In this document: positions 1 to 8,286 of the stretch, piece after piece
How positions within the stretch are numbered: the stretch's first letter is position 1
How the letters are laid out: each line of letters starts with the position of its first letter
Assembly: GCF_002101705.1 (NCBI RefSeq)
Contig: NZ_LQPC01000027.1
Location: 215,839 to 279,838, forward strand
Source of the DNA: Mycolicibacterium iranicum
Lineage (GTDB): Bacteria > Actinomycetota > Actinomycetes > Mycobacteriales > Mycobacteriaceae
Length of the DNA stretch: 64,000 bases
Direction: 5' to 3'
Translations under genes and position numbers: made by a program
The notes under the pieces: model-generated
Told to the model about the DNA's origin: nothing
Database searches by the model: none
What the model saw: the letters and a program-made list of their open reading frames with translations, nothing else

Positions 1-614
1 CGGGGCAACGACCGGATACCGGCGAGCACCAGGATCGCGACGAACGGTGTGAAGATCCAGATGTCCACCAGGATGACCGAGAACAGCGCGTTGCGTGCCG
101 ACAACCAGTCGAACGTGTTACCCAGTCCGAGAACGTGATTGAGAACCCCGAACTGCGGGTTGAACATCAGCTTCCAGATCACGCCTGCGATCACCGGCGC
201 GATCATCAGCGGCAGGATCAGCACCCGTTCGAAGATCTTGCCGATGATCGACGACCGGTTGAGTAGCAGCGCCAGCCCGACACCGAGCACGGTCTCGATG
301 AAGGTGGCCGCCACGGCAAAGGTCACGGTGACCTGGACGCTCTTCCAGAACACCTGGTCGCCGAGCACCGAGGCGAAGTTATCGAACCACACCAGGTGTG
401 GATCAGGGTTGACAGCAGCGTAGTTCAGGAACGCGTAGTAGGCACCGACCGCGAACGGATAGAGGATGCCGATCACGATGACGACGGCCGGAACCGACAG
501 CAGATACGGGCGCAGCCTGCGTCGCCAGGTCGGAACCTCGGGCAGGTCGGCCCGACGCGCTGCGGGCGGCCGGTCCGGCGACGTCGACGGGGCCTTGGAG
601 GTCTGAGTTGTCAT
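1..614 (-). CDS. Sugar/polyol ABC transporter permease (MalF-like), 3' end outside window
   Basis: Inner-membrane permease of a carbohydrate ABC importer. Translating the minus strand from the ATG at 614 gives a polar N-terminal tail, then hydrophobic helices with the spacing usual for MalF/UgpA-type permeases. The frame stays open to the window edge, so the C-terminal part with the EAA loop is missing. It lies 14 bp downstream of the stop of the solute-binding lipoprotein gene, so the two form one operon. The neighbouring polyol dehydrogenases suggest a sugar alcohol as substrate. Family assignment is firm; the substrate is inferred from context. Confidence 0.85.
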   Translation of the reverse strand, partial: MTTQTSKAPSTSPDRPPAARRADLPEVPTWRRRLRPYLLSVPAVVIVIGILYPFAVGAYYAFLNYAAVNPDPHLVWFDNFASVLGDQVFWKSVQVTVTFAVAATFIETVLGVGLALLLNRSSIIGKIFERVLILPLMIAPVIAGVIWKLMFNPQFGVLNHVLGLGNTFDWLSARNALFSVILVDIWIFTPFVAILVLAGIRSLP

Positions 615-628
615 GAGTTCCGCGGCTC

Positions 629-2053
629 CTAGAGATTGACCTTGGACGTGTTGGTCTTGGCGAGGCTGCGCAGACGCGTCGCGGCATCGTCTCCGCCGTA
701 GATGTCCTGCAGCGCAACCGCCCAGTTCTGGGTGGTGTCGAAGAACTTCTTCTGCGGCGTGAACTGGATCTTGGATTCACCGATCACGGTTTCGAAGGCC
801 TCCAGGTAGCCGAACTGATCGGCCGCGACGCGCTTGAACGTGGTGTCGAAGACCGACTGGCGCACCGGGTCGGCGTAGGTGCCGCCTTCAACGGCCTTGT
901 TCATCGACTCCTTGCCGGTGGCCCACTGGATGAACAACCATGCCGGCAGCTTGTTGCGCGAGTTGGCGCTCATCGCCCAGCTCCACGTCCACAGGTTGGT
1001 TTTGTAGTTGCCGTCCGGCCCGGCCGGGCCGGCATACCACGCCAGATTGCCGGCCTCTTTGCTCGCTCCCGGCTTGTTTTTCGGGTACGTGGCACTGTCG
1101 GCGTCGAAGACCATCATCGCCGTACCGTCGCCCAGATCGCCGGTGGCATTGGGGTAGTCGTAGGTCGTCCACGATGTCGGACCGGCCGCGTGTTGCATCT
1201 CGATCCACTTCTTGGTGAAGTCGATGGCTGCGTCGCTGTCCATCTCCGCGACGAGTTCCGAACCGTTCCAGGTGTAGTCGACCGCACCCTGGCGGGTGTA
1301 CTGCGTCATGAAGCCGGGATGGATGGTGGCCCAGGACTTCGACCCGCGAGTAGAGATGCCATAACGGTTGGCCGAGCGGTCGGTCAGATCGACGGCCAGC
1401 TGGATGAAGTCGTCGAGGTTGTCCGGCAGCCGGGTGATGCCCTTCTCGTCGAAGATCCGCTTGTTGTAGGCGACGACGTTGTTCTCGAAGCCCCAGGGGA
1501 TGGCCCACTGTCCGCCGGTACCCAATGGGTTGCCGAGCGTGAAATCCCACCGGGTAGACGTGCGCAACCCGTCGAAGATGTCCTCGAAGTCGTATTCGGC
1601 GCTTGTCGCCGAGCTGTTGCGCAACCAAGGGTCGAGATCCTCGATCCACCCCGGCGGACCGTACTGCCAGATGAAATACGCGCCGAGCATGAATGCGTCG
1701 TGCTTGCCCGATCCGCCGGCCAACTCGGTATTGAGCTTGGTGAAGTAGTCGGCCTCGGGAACCAGGTCGACGTTCACGGTGATCCCGGTGAGCTCGGTGA
1801 ACTCGGGCAGCAGCGGTTGATACGAAAGCTGATAGGGATGCGGTGTCTGGAGGATGTTGATCGTCGACCCCGCTGCCTTGCGCCAGTCGAATCCGCCACT
1901 GACTTCCGAAGCCCCGTTGGGCGCAGTGGCCTTGCCGCCGACGCCGCACGCCGACAACACAGGCAGGCTCGCGGCCGCCGCACCGGCAACGCCCAACGCG
2001 GCCAACATTTCTCGCCGCGTCATCCGCGGACCCGATGGTGTGAAACGATTCAT
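629..2053 (-). CDS. Extracellular solute-binding lipoprotein of sugar/polyol ABC transporter (SBP_bac_1 type)
   Basis: This 474-residue binding protein captures substrate outside the membrane for the adjacent permease. The N-terminus carries a Tat-like twin arginine (TRREML, Arg13-Arg14), a hydrophobic stretch and a lipobox LSAC with Cys36, so it should be a membrane-anchored, possibly Tat-exported lipoprotein. The rest resembles the maltose/sn-glycerol-3-phosphate binding-protein class, with many aromatic residues in the ligand region. It starts 19 bp after the stop of the dehydrogenase gene. An internal ATG at residue 11 (MTRREML) is an equally plausible start. Ligand unknown; tetritols or pentitols are the contextual guess. 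Confidence 0.85.
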   Translation of the reverse strand: MNRFTPSGPRMTRREMLAALGVAGAAAASLPVLSACGVGGKATAPNGASEVSGGFDWRKAAGSTINILQTPHPYQLSYQPLLPEFTELTGITVNVDLVPEADYFTKLNTELAGGSGKHDAFMLGAYFIWQYGPPGWIEDLDPWLRNSSATSAEYDFEDIFDGLRTSTRWDFTLGNPLGTGGQWAIPWGFENNVVAYNKRIFDEKGITRLPDNLDDFIQLAVDLTDRSANRYGISTRGSKSWATIHPGFMTQYTRQGAVDYTWNGSELVAEMDSDAAIDFTKKWIEMQHAAGPTSWTTYDYPNATGDLGDGTAMMVFDADSATYPKNKPGASKEAGNLAWYAGPAGPDGNYKTNLWTWSWAMSANSRNKLPAWLFIQWATGKESMNKAVEGGTYADPVRQSVFDTTFKRVAADQFGYLEAFETVIGESKIQFTPQKKFFDTTQNWAVALQDIYGGDDAATRLRSLAKTNTSKVNL

Positions 2054-2072
2054 CGCGGAAACGACCCTTCGG

Positions 2073-3161
2073 TTACGCGGGGATCAGGGAGACCTTCACC
2101 GACTCTTTGCCACTGGCAACCAGGTCGAGACCCTTCTGGAACTCGGCCAGCGGCAACTGGTGGGTACAGATCTCGTTCATCGGCAGCACGCCGGACTCGA
2201 TCATCTTGATCGCCGCCGGCCAGCAGTACGGGCCGAGGTGTGCGCCCAGAACGTCCAGCTCTTTGTCGTCGCTGATGATGCTCCAGTCCACGGTGGCGTC
2301 GCTGCCGAAAACGCCGTACTCGACGTAGCGACCGAGCTTGCGCAGCAGGTTCAGCCCTTGCGGCACCGCCGAGGTGTGGCCGGTGCCTTCGAGGTACACG
2401 TCGGCGCCGTAGCCGCCGGTGAGATCTTTGACGATGGCGACAGCGTCCTGCTCGGCGATGTTGATCGTCATGTCGGCGCCGCAGCGTTTCGCGAGTTCGA
2501 GTTTCTCGGGAGCCATGTCGAGGGCGATCACGTGCATCGGGTTCTTCGCTTTGGCGCCCGCGATCATGCCGAGTCCGATCGGCCCGCAGCCGGCGACGAC
2601 GACCACGTCCTCGAAGAGGATCTGAGCGCGTTCCACGGCGTGCAGCGAACACGACAACGGCTCGGCGAAAGCTGCGTGGTGCGGGGCAACGTCATCAGAG
2701 ACCTTGTGCACCAACGCGTCTGCCGGATAAACCATGTAGCTGGCCATCGCTCCGGGGGTGCGGCGCTTAAAACCGTAGAGGTCGTGCGGCTGGCACATGT
2801 GGTACTGGCCTCGCTTGCAGAACCGGCATTTCCAGCACGGCACGATCTGCTCGGACACGACGCGGTCACCGACCGCGATTCCCCAGCGCTGCGCGGCTTC
2901 ATCGTCGAGCGCGACGACCCGCCCGACGAACTCGTGGCCGGGAATGACCATCGTCTCCGCCCACGCCGGACGGTTCTCGTCGCCCCAGAACTTCGCCGCG
3001 CCGTGGTAGCACTTGAGGTCGCTGGCGCAGATGCCGACCGCTTCCACTTTGACGAGAGCCTCGCCGGGCCCTCGCCGCGGAACGGCCACGTCCTCCAACC
3101 GGTAGTCGTGCGGCCCGTGACACACCACGGCCTGCATCTTCTCGGGCATCTGTTCGGGCAT
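2073..3161 (-). CDS. eltD: Zinc-dependent polyol dehydrogenase, EltD-like (erythritol/L-threitol dehydrogenase)
   Basis: Medium-chain zinc alcohol dehydrogenase of 362 residues that should oxidise a sugar alcohol to a ketose with NAD. Visible features are the catalytic-zinc Cys45 (GICASD) and GHE at 76-77, the structural zinc cysteines 109, 112, 115 and 123 (CWKCRFCKRGQYHMC), and the nucleotide-binding VAGCGPIGLG segment. The start at 3161 is preceded by AAGGAG six bases upstream; longer readings lack such a site. From memory the protein closely resembles the M. smegmatis erythritol/L-threitol dehydrogenase and sits in a comparable cluster. The symbol rests on that recollection plus context. 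Xylitol or another polyol is an alternative substrate. Confidence 0.7.
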   Translation of the reverse strand: MPEQMPEKMQAVVCHGPHDYRLEDVAVPRRGPGEALVKVEAVGICASDLKCYHGAAKFWGDENRPAWAETMVIPGHEFVGRVVALDDEAAQRWGIAVGDRVVSEQIVPCWKCRFCKRGQYHMCQPHDLYGFKRRTPGAMASYMVYPADALVHKVSDDVAPHHAAFAEPLSCSLHAVERAQILFEDVVVVAGCGPIGLGMIAGAKAKNPMHVIALDMAPEKLELAKRCGADMTINIAEQDAVAIVKDLTGGYGADVYLEGTGHTSAVPQGLNLLRKLGRYVEYGVFGSDATVDWSIISDDKELDVLGAHLGPYCWPAAIKMIESGVLPMNEICTHQLPLAEFQKGLDLVASGKESVKVSLIPA

Positions 3162-3263
3162 CTGCAACTCCTTCACCTGCGGCGCTCTGTTCGAATGCGG
3201 CCGATCACACGACTGACAAGGTGTGGTTGCAGTCACATTAACGTTGGTATGCACATATGTCCA

Positions 3264-3304
3264 GAACATCTGTTCAAAGAAATTATGTTCGCGAACAGGT
3301 GTTC
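3264..3304. promoter_or_regulatory. Operator array of TGTTC/GAACA dyads between dehydrogenase and SorC regulator
   Basis: Three dyads built from the same half-site lie in the divergent intergenic region: GAACATCTGTTC (3264-3275), the perfect palindrome TGTTCGCGAACA (3286-3297) and GAACAGGTGTTC (3293-3304, sharing a half-site with the previous one). The first two are centred 22 bp apart, about two helical turns. The array lies just before the regulator start and about 100 bp upstream of the dehydrogenase start. It is the natural binding site for the adjacent SorC-family protein. Binding itself is inferred. Confidence 0.6.
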
Positions 3305-3321
3305 AATGTCATACTCGTCAG

Positions 3322-4353
3322 GTGCCCCGGTCCGCACAGCCCATGCCGCCGACCGGCGTCGATGGGTCCTCCAGTGACACCGACGCCGGACACTTCCCGG
3401 CGTCGCTGCTCTACACCGCGGCAAGGCTGTACTACACCGAGGAAGCCACACAGGCCGAGGTCGCCGCCCAACTCGGGACCAGCCGTGCGACGGTGAGCCG
3501 CCTTCTCGCCGAAGCGAAACGCCAGGGCATCGTGCGCATCGAGGTCGTCCCACCGGACGAGGTTGCCCACAGCGAACTGGCCGACCGACTGGCCCGGGCA
3601 CTGTCGATCACCACAGTGTTCCTCAGCCACCAAATGCCCAATCCCGGCCCAGGCCGGACGGTGGTCGACGTCATGGGGGCCGCGCTGGCACCCGCGGTGG
3701 GACGGGCACTTTCGGCGGCCGAGCTGCTTCCCGGCGACGTTCTGTTGGTGTCGTCCGGACGGACCGTTTACGAGGTCGGTCAGTACGACCTCGTCTCGCT
3801 GCCCGGCGTCCAAGTCGCGCCGACCGTCGGCGGCAACGACCAACCCGAAGAGTGGTACCAGACCAACGAGATCACGCGACTGATCGCCAACCGCATCGGC
3901 GGGAGGCCCAATTACCTTTTCGCGCCGGCACTTCCAGGGCCGGACCTCTATCCCTCGCTACTGAACGACCCCAGTATCCAGCGGGTGCTGCACCTGTGGC
4001 CGCGGGCCCGGTGTGCGCTGATGGGTGTGGGCGCGCCGCCGTTGCTGCGGTCGGACATCCCCCGGTTCGTGCCGACACATTCGGATTCGCTGCGCGCGGC
4101 GGTCGGCGATGTCTGCTCGCGGTTCTATGACCGCGCAGGCGCCGAGGTTCCGTTCGAAGGACACGACCGTCTGATCGCAGTGAAGCTGGAGGCGCTGCGC
4201 CAAGTGCCTGTCACGATCGCGGTGGCGGTCGGCACCGACAAGGTCGACTCGATCGTGGCGGGCGCCCGCGGCGGCTACTTCAACCAGCTGGTGACCGATC
4301 CGTCGACGGCGGCCGCCATCCTGCAGACCGTGACCGCCGACACCGACAGCTGA
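3322..4353 (+). CDS. SorC/DeoR-type sugar-responsive transcriptional regulator
   Basis: A regulator of about 343 residues with an N-terminal helix-turn-helix (segment EEATQAEVAAQLGTSRATVS) followed by a long sugar-phosphate-binding domain of the SorC family. Such proteins bind operators as tetramers and release or activate in response to a phosphorylated sugar intermediate. It is transcribed away from the dehydrogenase-transporter operon and is followed 11 bp later by the short-chain dehydrogenase. The GTG at 3322 and the ATG at 3343 are both credible starts; upstream in-frame sequence contains the operator and is probably untranslated. It likely controls both arms of the locus. Confidence 0.85.
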   Translation: MPRSAQPMPPTGVDGSSSDTDAGHFPASLLYTAARLYYTEEATQAEVAAQLGTSRATVSRLLAEAKRQGIVRIEVVPPDEVAHSELADRLARALSITTVFLSHQMPNPGPGRTVVDVMGAALAPAVGRALSAAELLPGDVLLVSSGRTVYEVGQYDLVSLPGVQVAPTVGGNDQPEEWYQTNEITRLIANRIGGRPNYLFAPALPGPDLYPSLLNDPSIQRVLHLWPRARCALMGVGAPPLLRSDIPRFVPTHSDSLRAAVGDVCSRFYDRAGAEVPFEGHDRLIAVKLEALRQVPVTIAVAVGTDKVDSIVAGARGGYFNQLVTDPSTAAAILQTVTADTDS

Positions 4354-4364
4354 AGGACACATAC

Positions 4365-5156
4365 GTGAGCACCACGGCCGCCGCCGATCCCGCGGCTGCG
4401 CTTCGACTCGATGGCAAGCGGGCGCTGATCACCGGCGCGACCAAAGGCATCGGCGCCGACATCGCGCGAGCGTTTGCCGCGGCGGGGGCCAACCTGGTGC
4501 TCAGCGGCCGCGACCTCGATGAACTGCGCGCCGCGCGCGACGGGCTCGAGGGCACCTATGGGGTCGAAGTCGATACCGTCGCAATGGATCTGGCGCAGCC
4601 CGAGGGACCGGCCCGGCTGGCGCAGCAGGCAGGTGCCGTGTTCGGGGGGCTCGACGTGCTGGTCAACAACGCCGGTATCTCTCATCCGCAGCCGGTCGTC
4701 GACACCGACCCCAAACTCTTCGACGCCACCATCGCGGTGAATCTCCGAACGCCCGCACTGCTCGCCGCGGCCGTGGGTGCGGCGATGGCCGAGCAGGGCA
4801 CCGGAGGCGCGATCGTGAACGTGGCCTCGGCCGCCGCACTGGCCCCGCTGCCCGACCACTACGCGTACTGCGTCTCCAAGGCCGGCCTCGTGATGGCGAC
4901 CAAGGTTCTTGCCCGCGAGTTGGGTCCGCACGGCATCCGCGCAAACTCGGTGTGCCCGACGGTCGTACTCACCGAGATGGGTCAGCGAGTGTGGGGCGAG
5001 GAGGAAAAAGCCCGCCCGATGCTCGCCCGAATCCCGCTCGGCCGCTTCGCAGTTCCCCGTGAGGTCTCCGACACGGTGGTGTGGTTGGCCTCTGATGCGG
5101 CCAGCATGATCAACGGCGTCGACATACCCGTCGACGGCGGTTACACGATGGGCTGA
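4365..5156 (+). CDS. Short-chain dehydrogenase/reductase, probable polyol or ketose dehydrogenase
   Basis: Classical 263-residue SDR. It shows the TGATKGIG nucleotide-binding motif, NNAG, a catalytic Ser-Tyr-Lys set (Ser in VASAAAL, YCVSK) and a C-terminal PVDGGYTMG typical of the glucose/ribitol dehydrogenase group. It starts at a GTG with AAGGA nearby, 11 bp after the SorC regulator, so the two are co-transcribed. In the M. smegmatis tetritol cluster an SDR acts as D-threitol dehydrogenase next to EltD; this gene occupies the matching place and may have that role. Other sugar alcohols cannot be excluded. Confidence 0.8.
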   Translation: MSTTAAADPAAALRLDGKRALITGATKGIGADIARAFAAAGANLVLSGRDLDELRAARDGLEGTYGVEVDTVAMDLAQPEGPARLAQQAGAVFGGLDVLVNNAGISHPQPVVDTDPKLFDATIAVNLRTPALLAAAVGAAMAEQGTGGAIVNVASAAALAPLPDHYAYCVSKAGLVMATKVLARELGPHGIRANSVCPTVVLTEMGQRVWGEEEKARPMLARIPLGRFAVPREVSDTVVWLASDAASMINGVDIPVDGGYTMG

Positions 5157-5157
5157 G

Positions 5158-6639
5158 TCACGTCGTGTCGATCGCCGAGAGACGGTGCACCTGCGGCCGG
5201 GTCGCGGGGTAGAGCTCACGCCAGGTGGCGTAGAGGTCGTCGTAAAGTTCCCGGTTGCGCGGGTCCGGCGTGATCTCATAGGCGATGCGCGCCCAATCGG
5301 TCTGTGGTGGCACCAATCCCACACCGATGGCGGCCAGCAACGCGTCGCCGTAGCTGGCGCCGATGGCCTGTTCGGGCACGAGTTGAGTTCGGCCGGTGAT
5401 GTCGCTGACGGCTTGCGCCCAGATAGGACTTCGCAGCCCCCCGCCGACGGCGACAGTGCGGTTGCCCGAGTGTGCGTCGTCGAAGCGCTCCAGGATCTGA
5501 CGAATACCGAAGGAAATCCCCTCGTAGGCGGCGCGGAACAGGTGACCTCTGCTGTGCCGCAACGTCAATCCGGCCACAACGCCCCTGGCTTGCGGGTCGA
5601 AAACCGGCGTGCGCTCCCCCGCGAGGTACGGCACCACCAGCAGCCCCTCGCTGCCCGGCGGCACCCCCTGCGCCTCTGCCATCAAATCGTCGAAGGAGGC
5701 GTCGCCGGTGACGCCCTGCAGCCAGCCGATCAAGCTTCCCGCCGTCGACGTCCCCGCGGCCAGCGTCAGGCTGCCGCGCTCGACACCGGCAGTCGTCCAC
5801 AGCGTCGGATCGCTGTGGTAGTCGTCGATGATCTGAACCAGGAACATCGTCGAGCCGTACATCAGCATCTGATCGCCGGGTTGGCGCACACCCACCGAGA
5901 ACGCCTCCGAGTATGCGTCGACGGTGCCTGCCGCCACTGGCGTGCCCGCCGGCACGCCGGTCGAAGCAGCCGCGGCCGCGGTGACGGTGCCCACGATGTC
6001 GCTGGGCCACACCAGCCGCGGAAGTGGGAGGTGACCGCAGACGCGCTGCGCCCACGACTCGTTCCAGGTGAAGTCCCGAGTCAGATAGAGCGGATCGCAC
6101 TGGCTGGCGGTGTGATGGTCGAGCACGTATTCGCCCGTGAGCTTCGCGGTGATGTAGGAATTCGACCCGTACCACCCCGTCGCGCGTTCGAAGACGTGCG
6201 GCTCATGTCGGCGTACCCACTCGATCTTGGGCCCCACCGCCTGACTCGACAACACGGTGCCGGCCTGATCCTTGATGTTCTCCGCACCGAACTCGGCTGT
6301 CAGAGAGTCGATCTCGGCAGCGGCCCGCGTGTCGATGCCGTACAGGATGGCCGGACGCAGCGGTCGCAGGTCGTCGTCGCAGAGCACTAGACACGGTCCG
6401 ACACCGCTGACGCACATCGCAGCCAGCGACGCGTTCGCCGGCATCCGGCTCATCAGAGTCGAGCTGATCGAGCACACCTCGTGCCACCACAAATCTTCGG
6501 CATCGACCTCCGCCCAGCCCGGGCGAGGCAGGCTCATGCTGTGAGCGATCGTCTCCGTGGCGAGCACGGTGCCGGTGGCATCAACCAGGACGCCCTTGGT
6601 GCTCCCCGTTCCCATATCAATGCCGAGCAGCACATCCAT
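5158..6639 (-). CDS. FGGY-family carbohydrate kinase, xylulokinase-like
   Basis: This 493-residue kinase should phosphorylate a ketose such as D-xylulose with ATP, giving the second step after the adjacent polyol dehydrogenases. The N-terminal GIDMGTGSTKGVLVD phosphate-binding loop, a central GTVDAYSEA segment and a C-terminal AVGGGLRSPIWAQ motif are characteristic of FGGY kinases. It converges on the SDR with a one-base gap. A kinase of this fold fits pentitol use (xylitol or arabitol to xylulose 5-phosphate) better than the DhaK-type kinases of tetritol pathways, so the cluster's true substrate stays open. Confidence 0.85.
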   Translation of the reverse strand: MDVLLGIDMGTGSTKGVLVDATGTVLATETIAHSMSLPRPGWAEVDAEDLWWHEVCSISSTLMSRMPANASLAAMCVSGVGPCLVLCDDDLRPLRPAILYGIDTRAAAEIDSLTAEFGAENIKDQAGTVLSSQAVGPKIEWVRRHEPHVFERATGWYGSNSYITAKLTGEYVLDHHTASQCDPLYLTRDFTWNESWAQRVCGHLPLPRLVWPSDIVGTVTAAAAASTGVPAGTPVAAGTVDAYSEAFSVGVRQPGDQMLMYGSTMFLVQIIDDYHSDPTLWTTAGVERGSLTLAAGTSTAGSLIGWLQGVTGDASFDDLMAEAQGVPPGSEGLLVVPYLAGERTPVFDPQARGVVAGLTLRHSRGHLFRAAYEGISFGIRQILERFDDAHSGNRTVAVGGGLRSPIWAQAVSDITGRTQLVPEQAIGASYGDALLAAIGVGLVPPQTDWARIAYEITPDPRNRELYDDLYATWRELYPATRPQVHRLSAIDTT

Positions 6640-6727
6640 GCGACAAGCCTAGGGGGCCGCCCCGAGCTGATTCTGCGGTATCGGATGTCCGGTTCGGCGC
6701 CGAACACAACACGCCTACTGTGAGCTG

Positions 6728-8194
6728 ATGGATTTCGCGCAGTACCGCACCTTCGATGCCACCGCGTTGGCCAAGCTGGTCGCCGACAAAGAGGTGACGG
6801 CAGACGAGCTTCTCGCAGTGGCGCGCGAACGCGCAGAGGAAGTGAACCCCCGCATCAACGCGATCGTGCGCGACGTTCCGGCATCGACAGCTGATCTTGC
6901 AGGCCCGTTCGCCGGTGTGCCGTTTCTGATCAAGGATCTCGGGCAGGACTACGCCGGGCTTCCCACCTCATCGGGTTCTCGTGCGCTGAGCTCGACGCCT
7001 GCCGCCGAGCACGCGACGGTCGTCCAGCGCTGGATCGACGCCGGTCTGGTCATCTTCGGCAAGACCAACACACCGGAGTTCGGCGCCAAGGGCATCACCG
7101 AACCGGCGGTTTGGGGACCGACACGAAACCCGTGGGATCTGTCGCGTTCGCCGGGCGGGTCGTCCGGCGGTGCGGCAGCCGCTGTCGCGGCGGGCATCGT
7201 GCCGTGCGCGGGAGCCAGCGATGGCGGCGGCTCCATCCGGATTCCGGCTGGTTGTTGCGGACTCGTCGGCCTGAAGCCGAGCCGCGGATTGACCCCGTCG
7301 GGTCCTGCCGCCGGCGAGCCGATGCACGGTGCCGCAGTCGACGGCGTCGTGTCGAGATCCGTCCGCGATACGGCGGCGATGCTCGACGTCCTGTGCGGAG
7401 GCGAACCCGGCGGTCCCTATGTTCCCGCGCTTCCCGAATCGGCGTTCGCCTCGTTCGTCGGGCAGGACCCCGGAAAGTTGCGGATCGGGGTACGGGTTCC
7501 GTCGGCGATCACCCCGAATCCGCACCCCGAGGCGTACGCGGCGGTGGAGGCGGCCACCCAGGCGTTGACCGAGCTCGGCCACCACGTCGAGGAACTGCCG
7601 AAGGCGCCGTTCGACGACGCGGCGCTCGCCCGGGACTTCCTGCTCACCTGGTTCGCCACCCTCGCCTGGCAGGTCGAGGAGACCAAGCGCATCTCGGGCG
7701 CAGGTGACGACGGGTTCGAGCGGGACACCCTCATCATGGCGGCGCTGGGCCGGGCGACGTCCAGTGTCGACTACATCGATGCCGTTGCGCGCCGGCACGA
7801 GCACACGCGCAGGCTGACGACGTTCTTCGAAAGTTATGACCTTTTGCTGACGCCGACGTTGGCGACGCCGCCGCCGAAGATCGGCGAGTTCGACCTGCCC
7901 GAGCTTCTGCAGCGCGGCTCCGACGTGTTGCTCAAGACGCGGACCGCGCGTTTCCTGCGCTACACGAAGATCGTCGACGACATGGTCGACGACAATCTCG
8001 GGTGGGTTCCATACACCCAGCTGGCGAATTTGACTGGGCGCCCGGCGATCTCGCTGCCGCTGCATCAGACGTCGGCCGGCCTGCCACTCGGGGTCCAGTT
8101 CGTGGCACCGTTGTCGGGCGAAGCCCTCCTGCTCCGACTGGCCGGCCAGCTCGAAGAAGCGGTGCCCTGGATGGACCGCGTACCGGCACTGTAG
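6728..8194 (+). CDS. Amidase (amidase signature family)
   Basis: 488-residue hydrolase of the amidase signature family, acting on carboxylic amides. The Ser-cisSer-Lys triad is visible: Lys in PFLIKDLG near residue 70, and the Gly/Ser-rich segment RSPGGSSGGAAAAVAAGIVP carrying the cis-serine, followed by the nucleophile in ASDGGGSIRIPAG. Length is normal for the family. No signal peptide is seen, so it is cytoplasmic. It stands alone, divergent from the FGGY kinase across 88 bp. It resembles the mycobacterial AmiA/AmiC paralogues, but the substrate cannot be read from sequence. Confidence 0.88.
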   Translation: MDFAQYRTFDATALAKLVADKEVTADELLAVARERAEEVNPRINAIVRDVPASTADLAGPFAGVPFLIKDLGQDYAGLPTSSGSRALSSTPAAEHATVVQRWIDAGLVIFGKTNTPEFGAKGITEPAVWGPTRNPWDLSRSPGGSSGGAAAAVAAGIVPCAGASDGGGSIRIPAGCCGLVGLKPSRGLTPSGPAAGEPMHGAAVDGVVSRSVRDTAAMLDVLCGGEPGGPYVPALPESAFASFVGQDPGKLRIGVRVPSAITPNPHPEAYAAVEAATQALTELGHHVEELPKAPFDDAALARDFLLTWFATLAWQVEETKRISGAGDDGFERDTLIMAALGRATSSVDYIDAVARRHEHTRRLTTFFESYDLLLTPTLATPPPKIGEFDLPELLQRGSDVLLKTRTARFLRYTKIVDDMVDDNLGWVPYTQLANLTGRPAISLPLHQTSAGLPLGVQFVAPLSGEALLLRLAGQLEEAVPWMDRVPAL

Positions 8195-8286
8195 TCGAGC
8201 ACTGTGGCCGCATCGGTACAGTGTTGGACGACGGCTTCATCTGCGAACAAGGATTCGATGCAACCTCATAGACCCGAGGCGGTCAC

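Noticed and set aside
403..780. Apparent 125-residue Arg-rich frame on the minus strand between the ABC permease and the binding protein
   Set aside because: It overlaps both real genes in another frame, has the Arg/Pro/Ser-rich composition of high-GC shadow frames and no ribosome-binding site.
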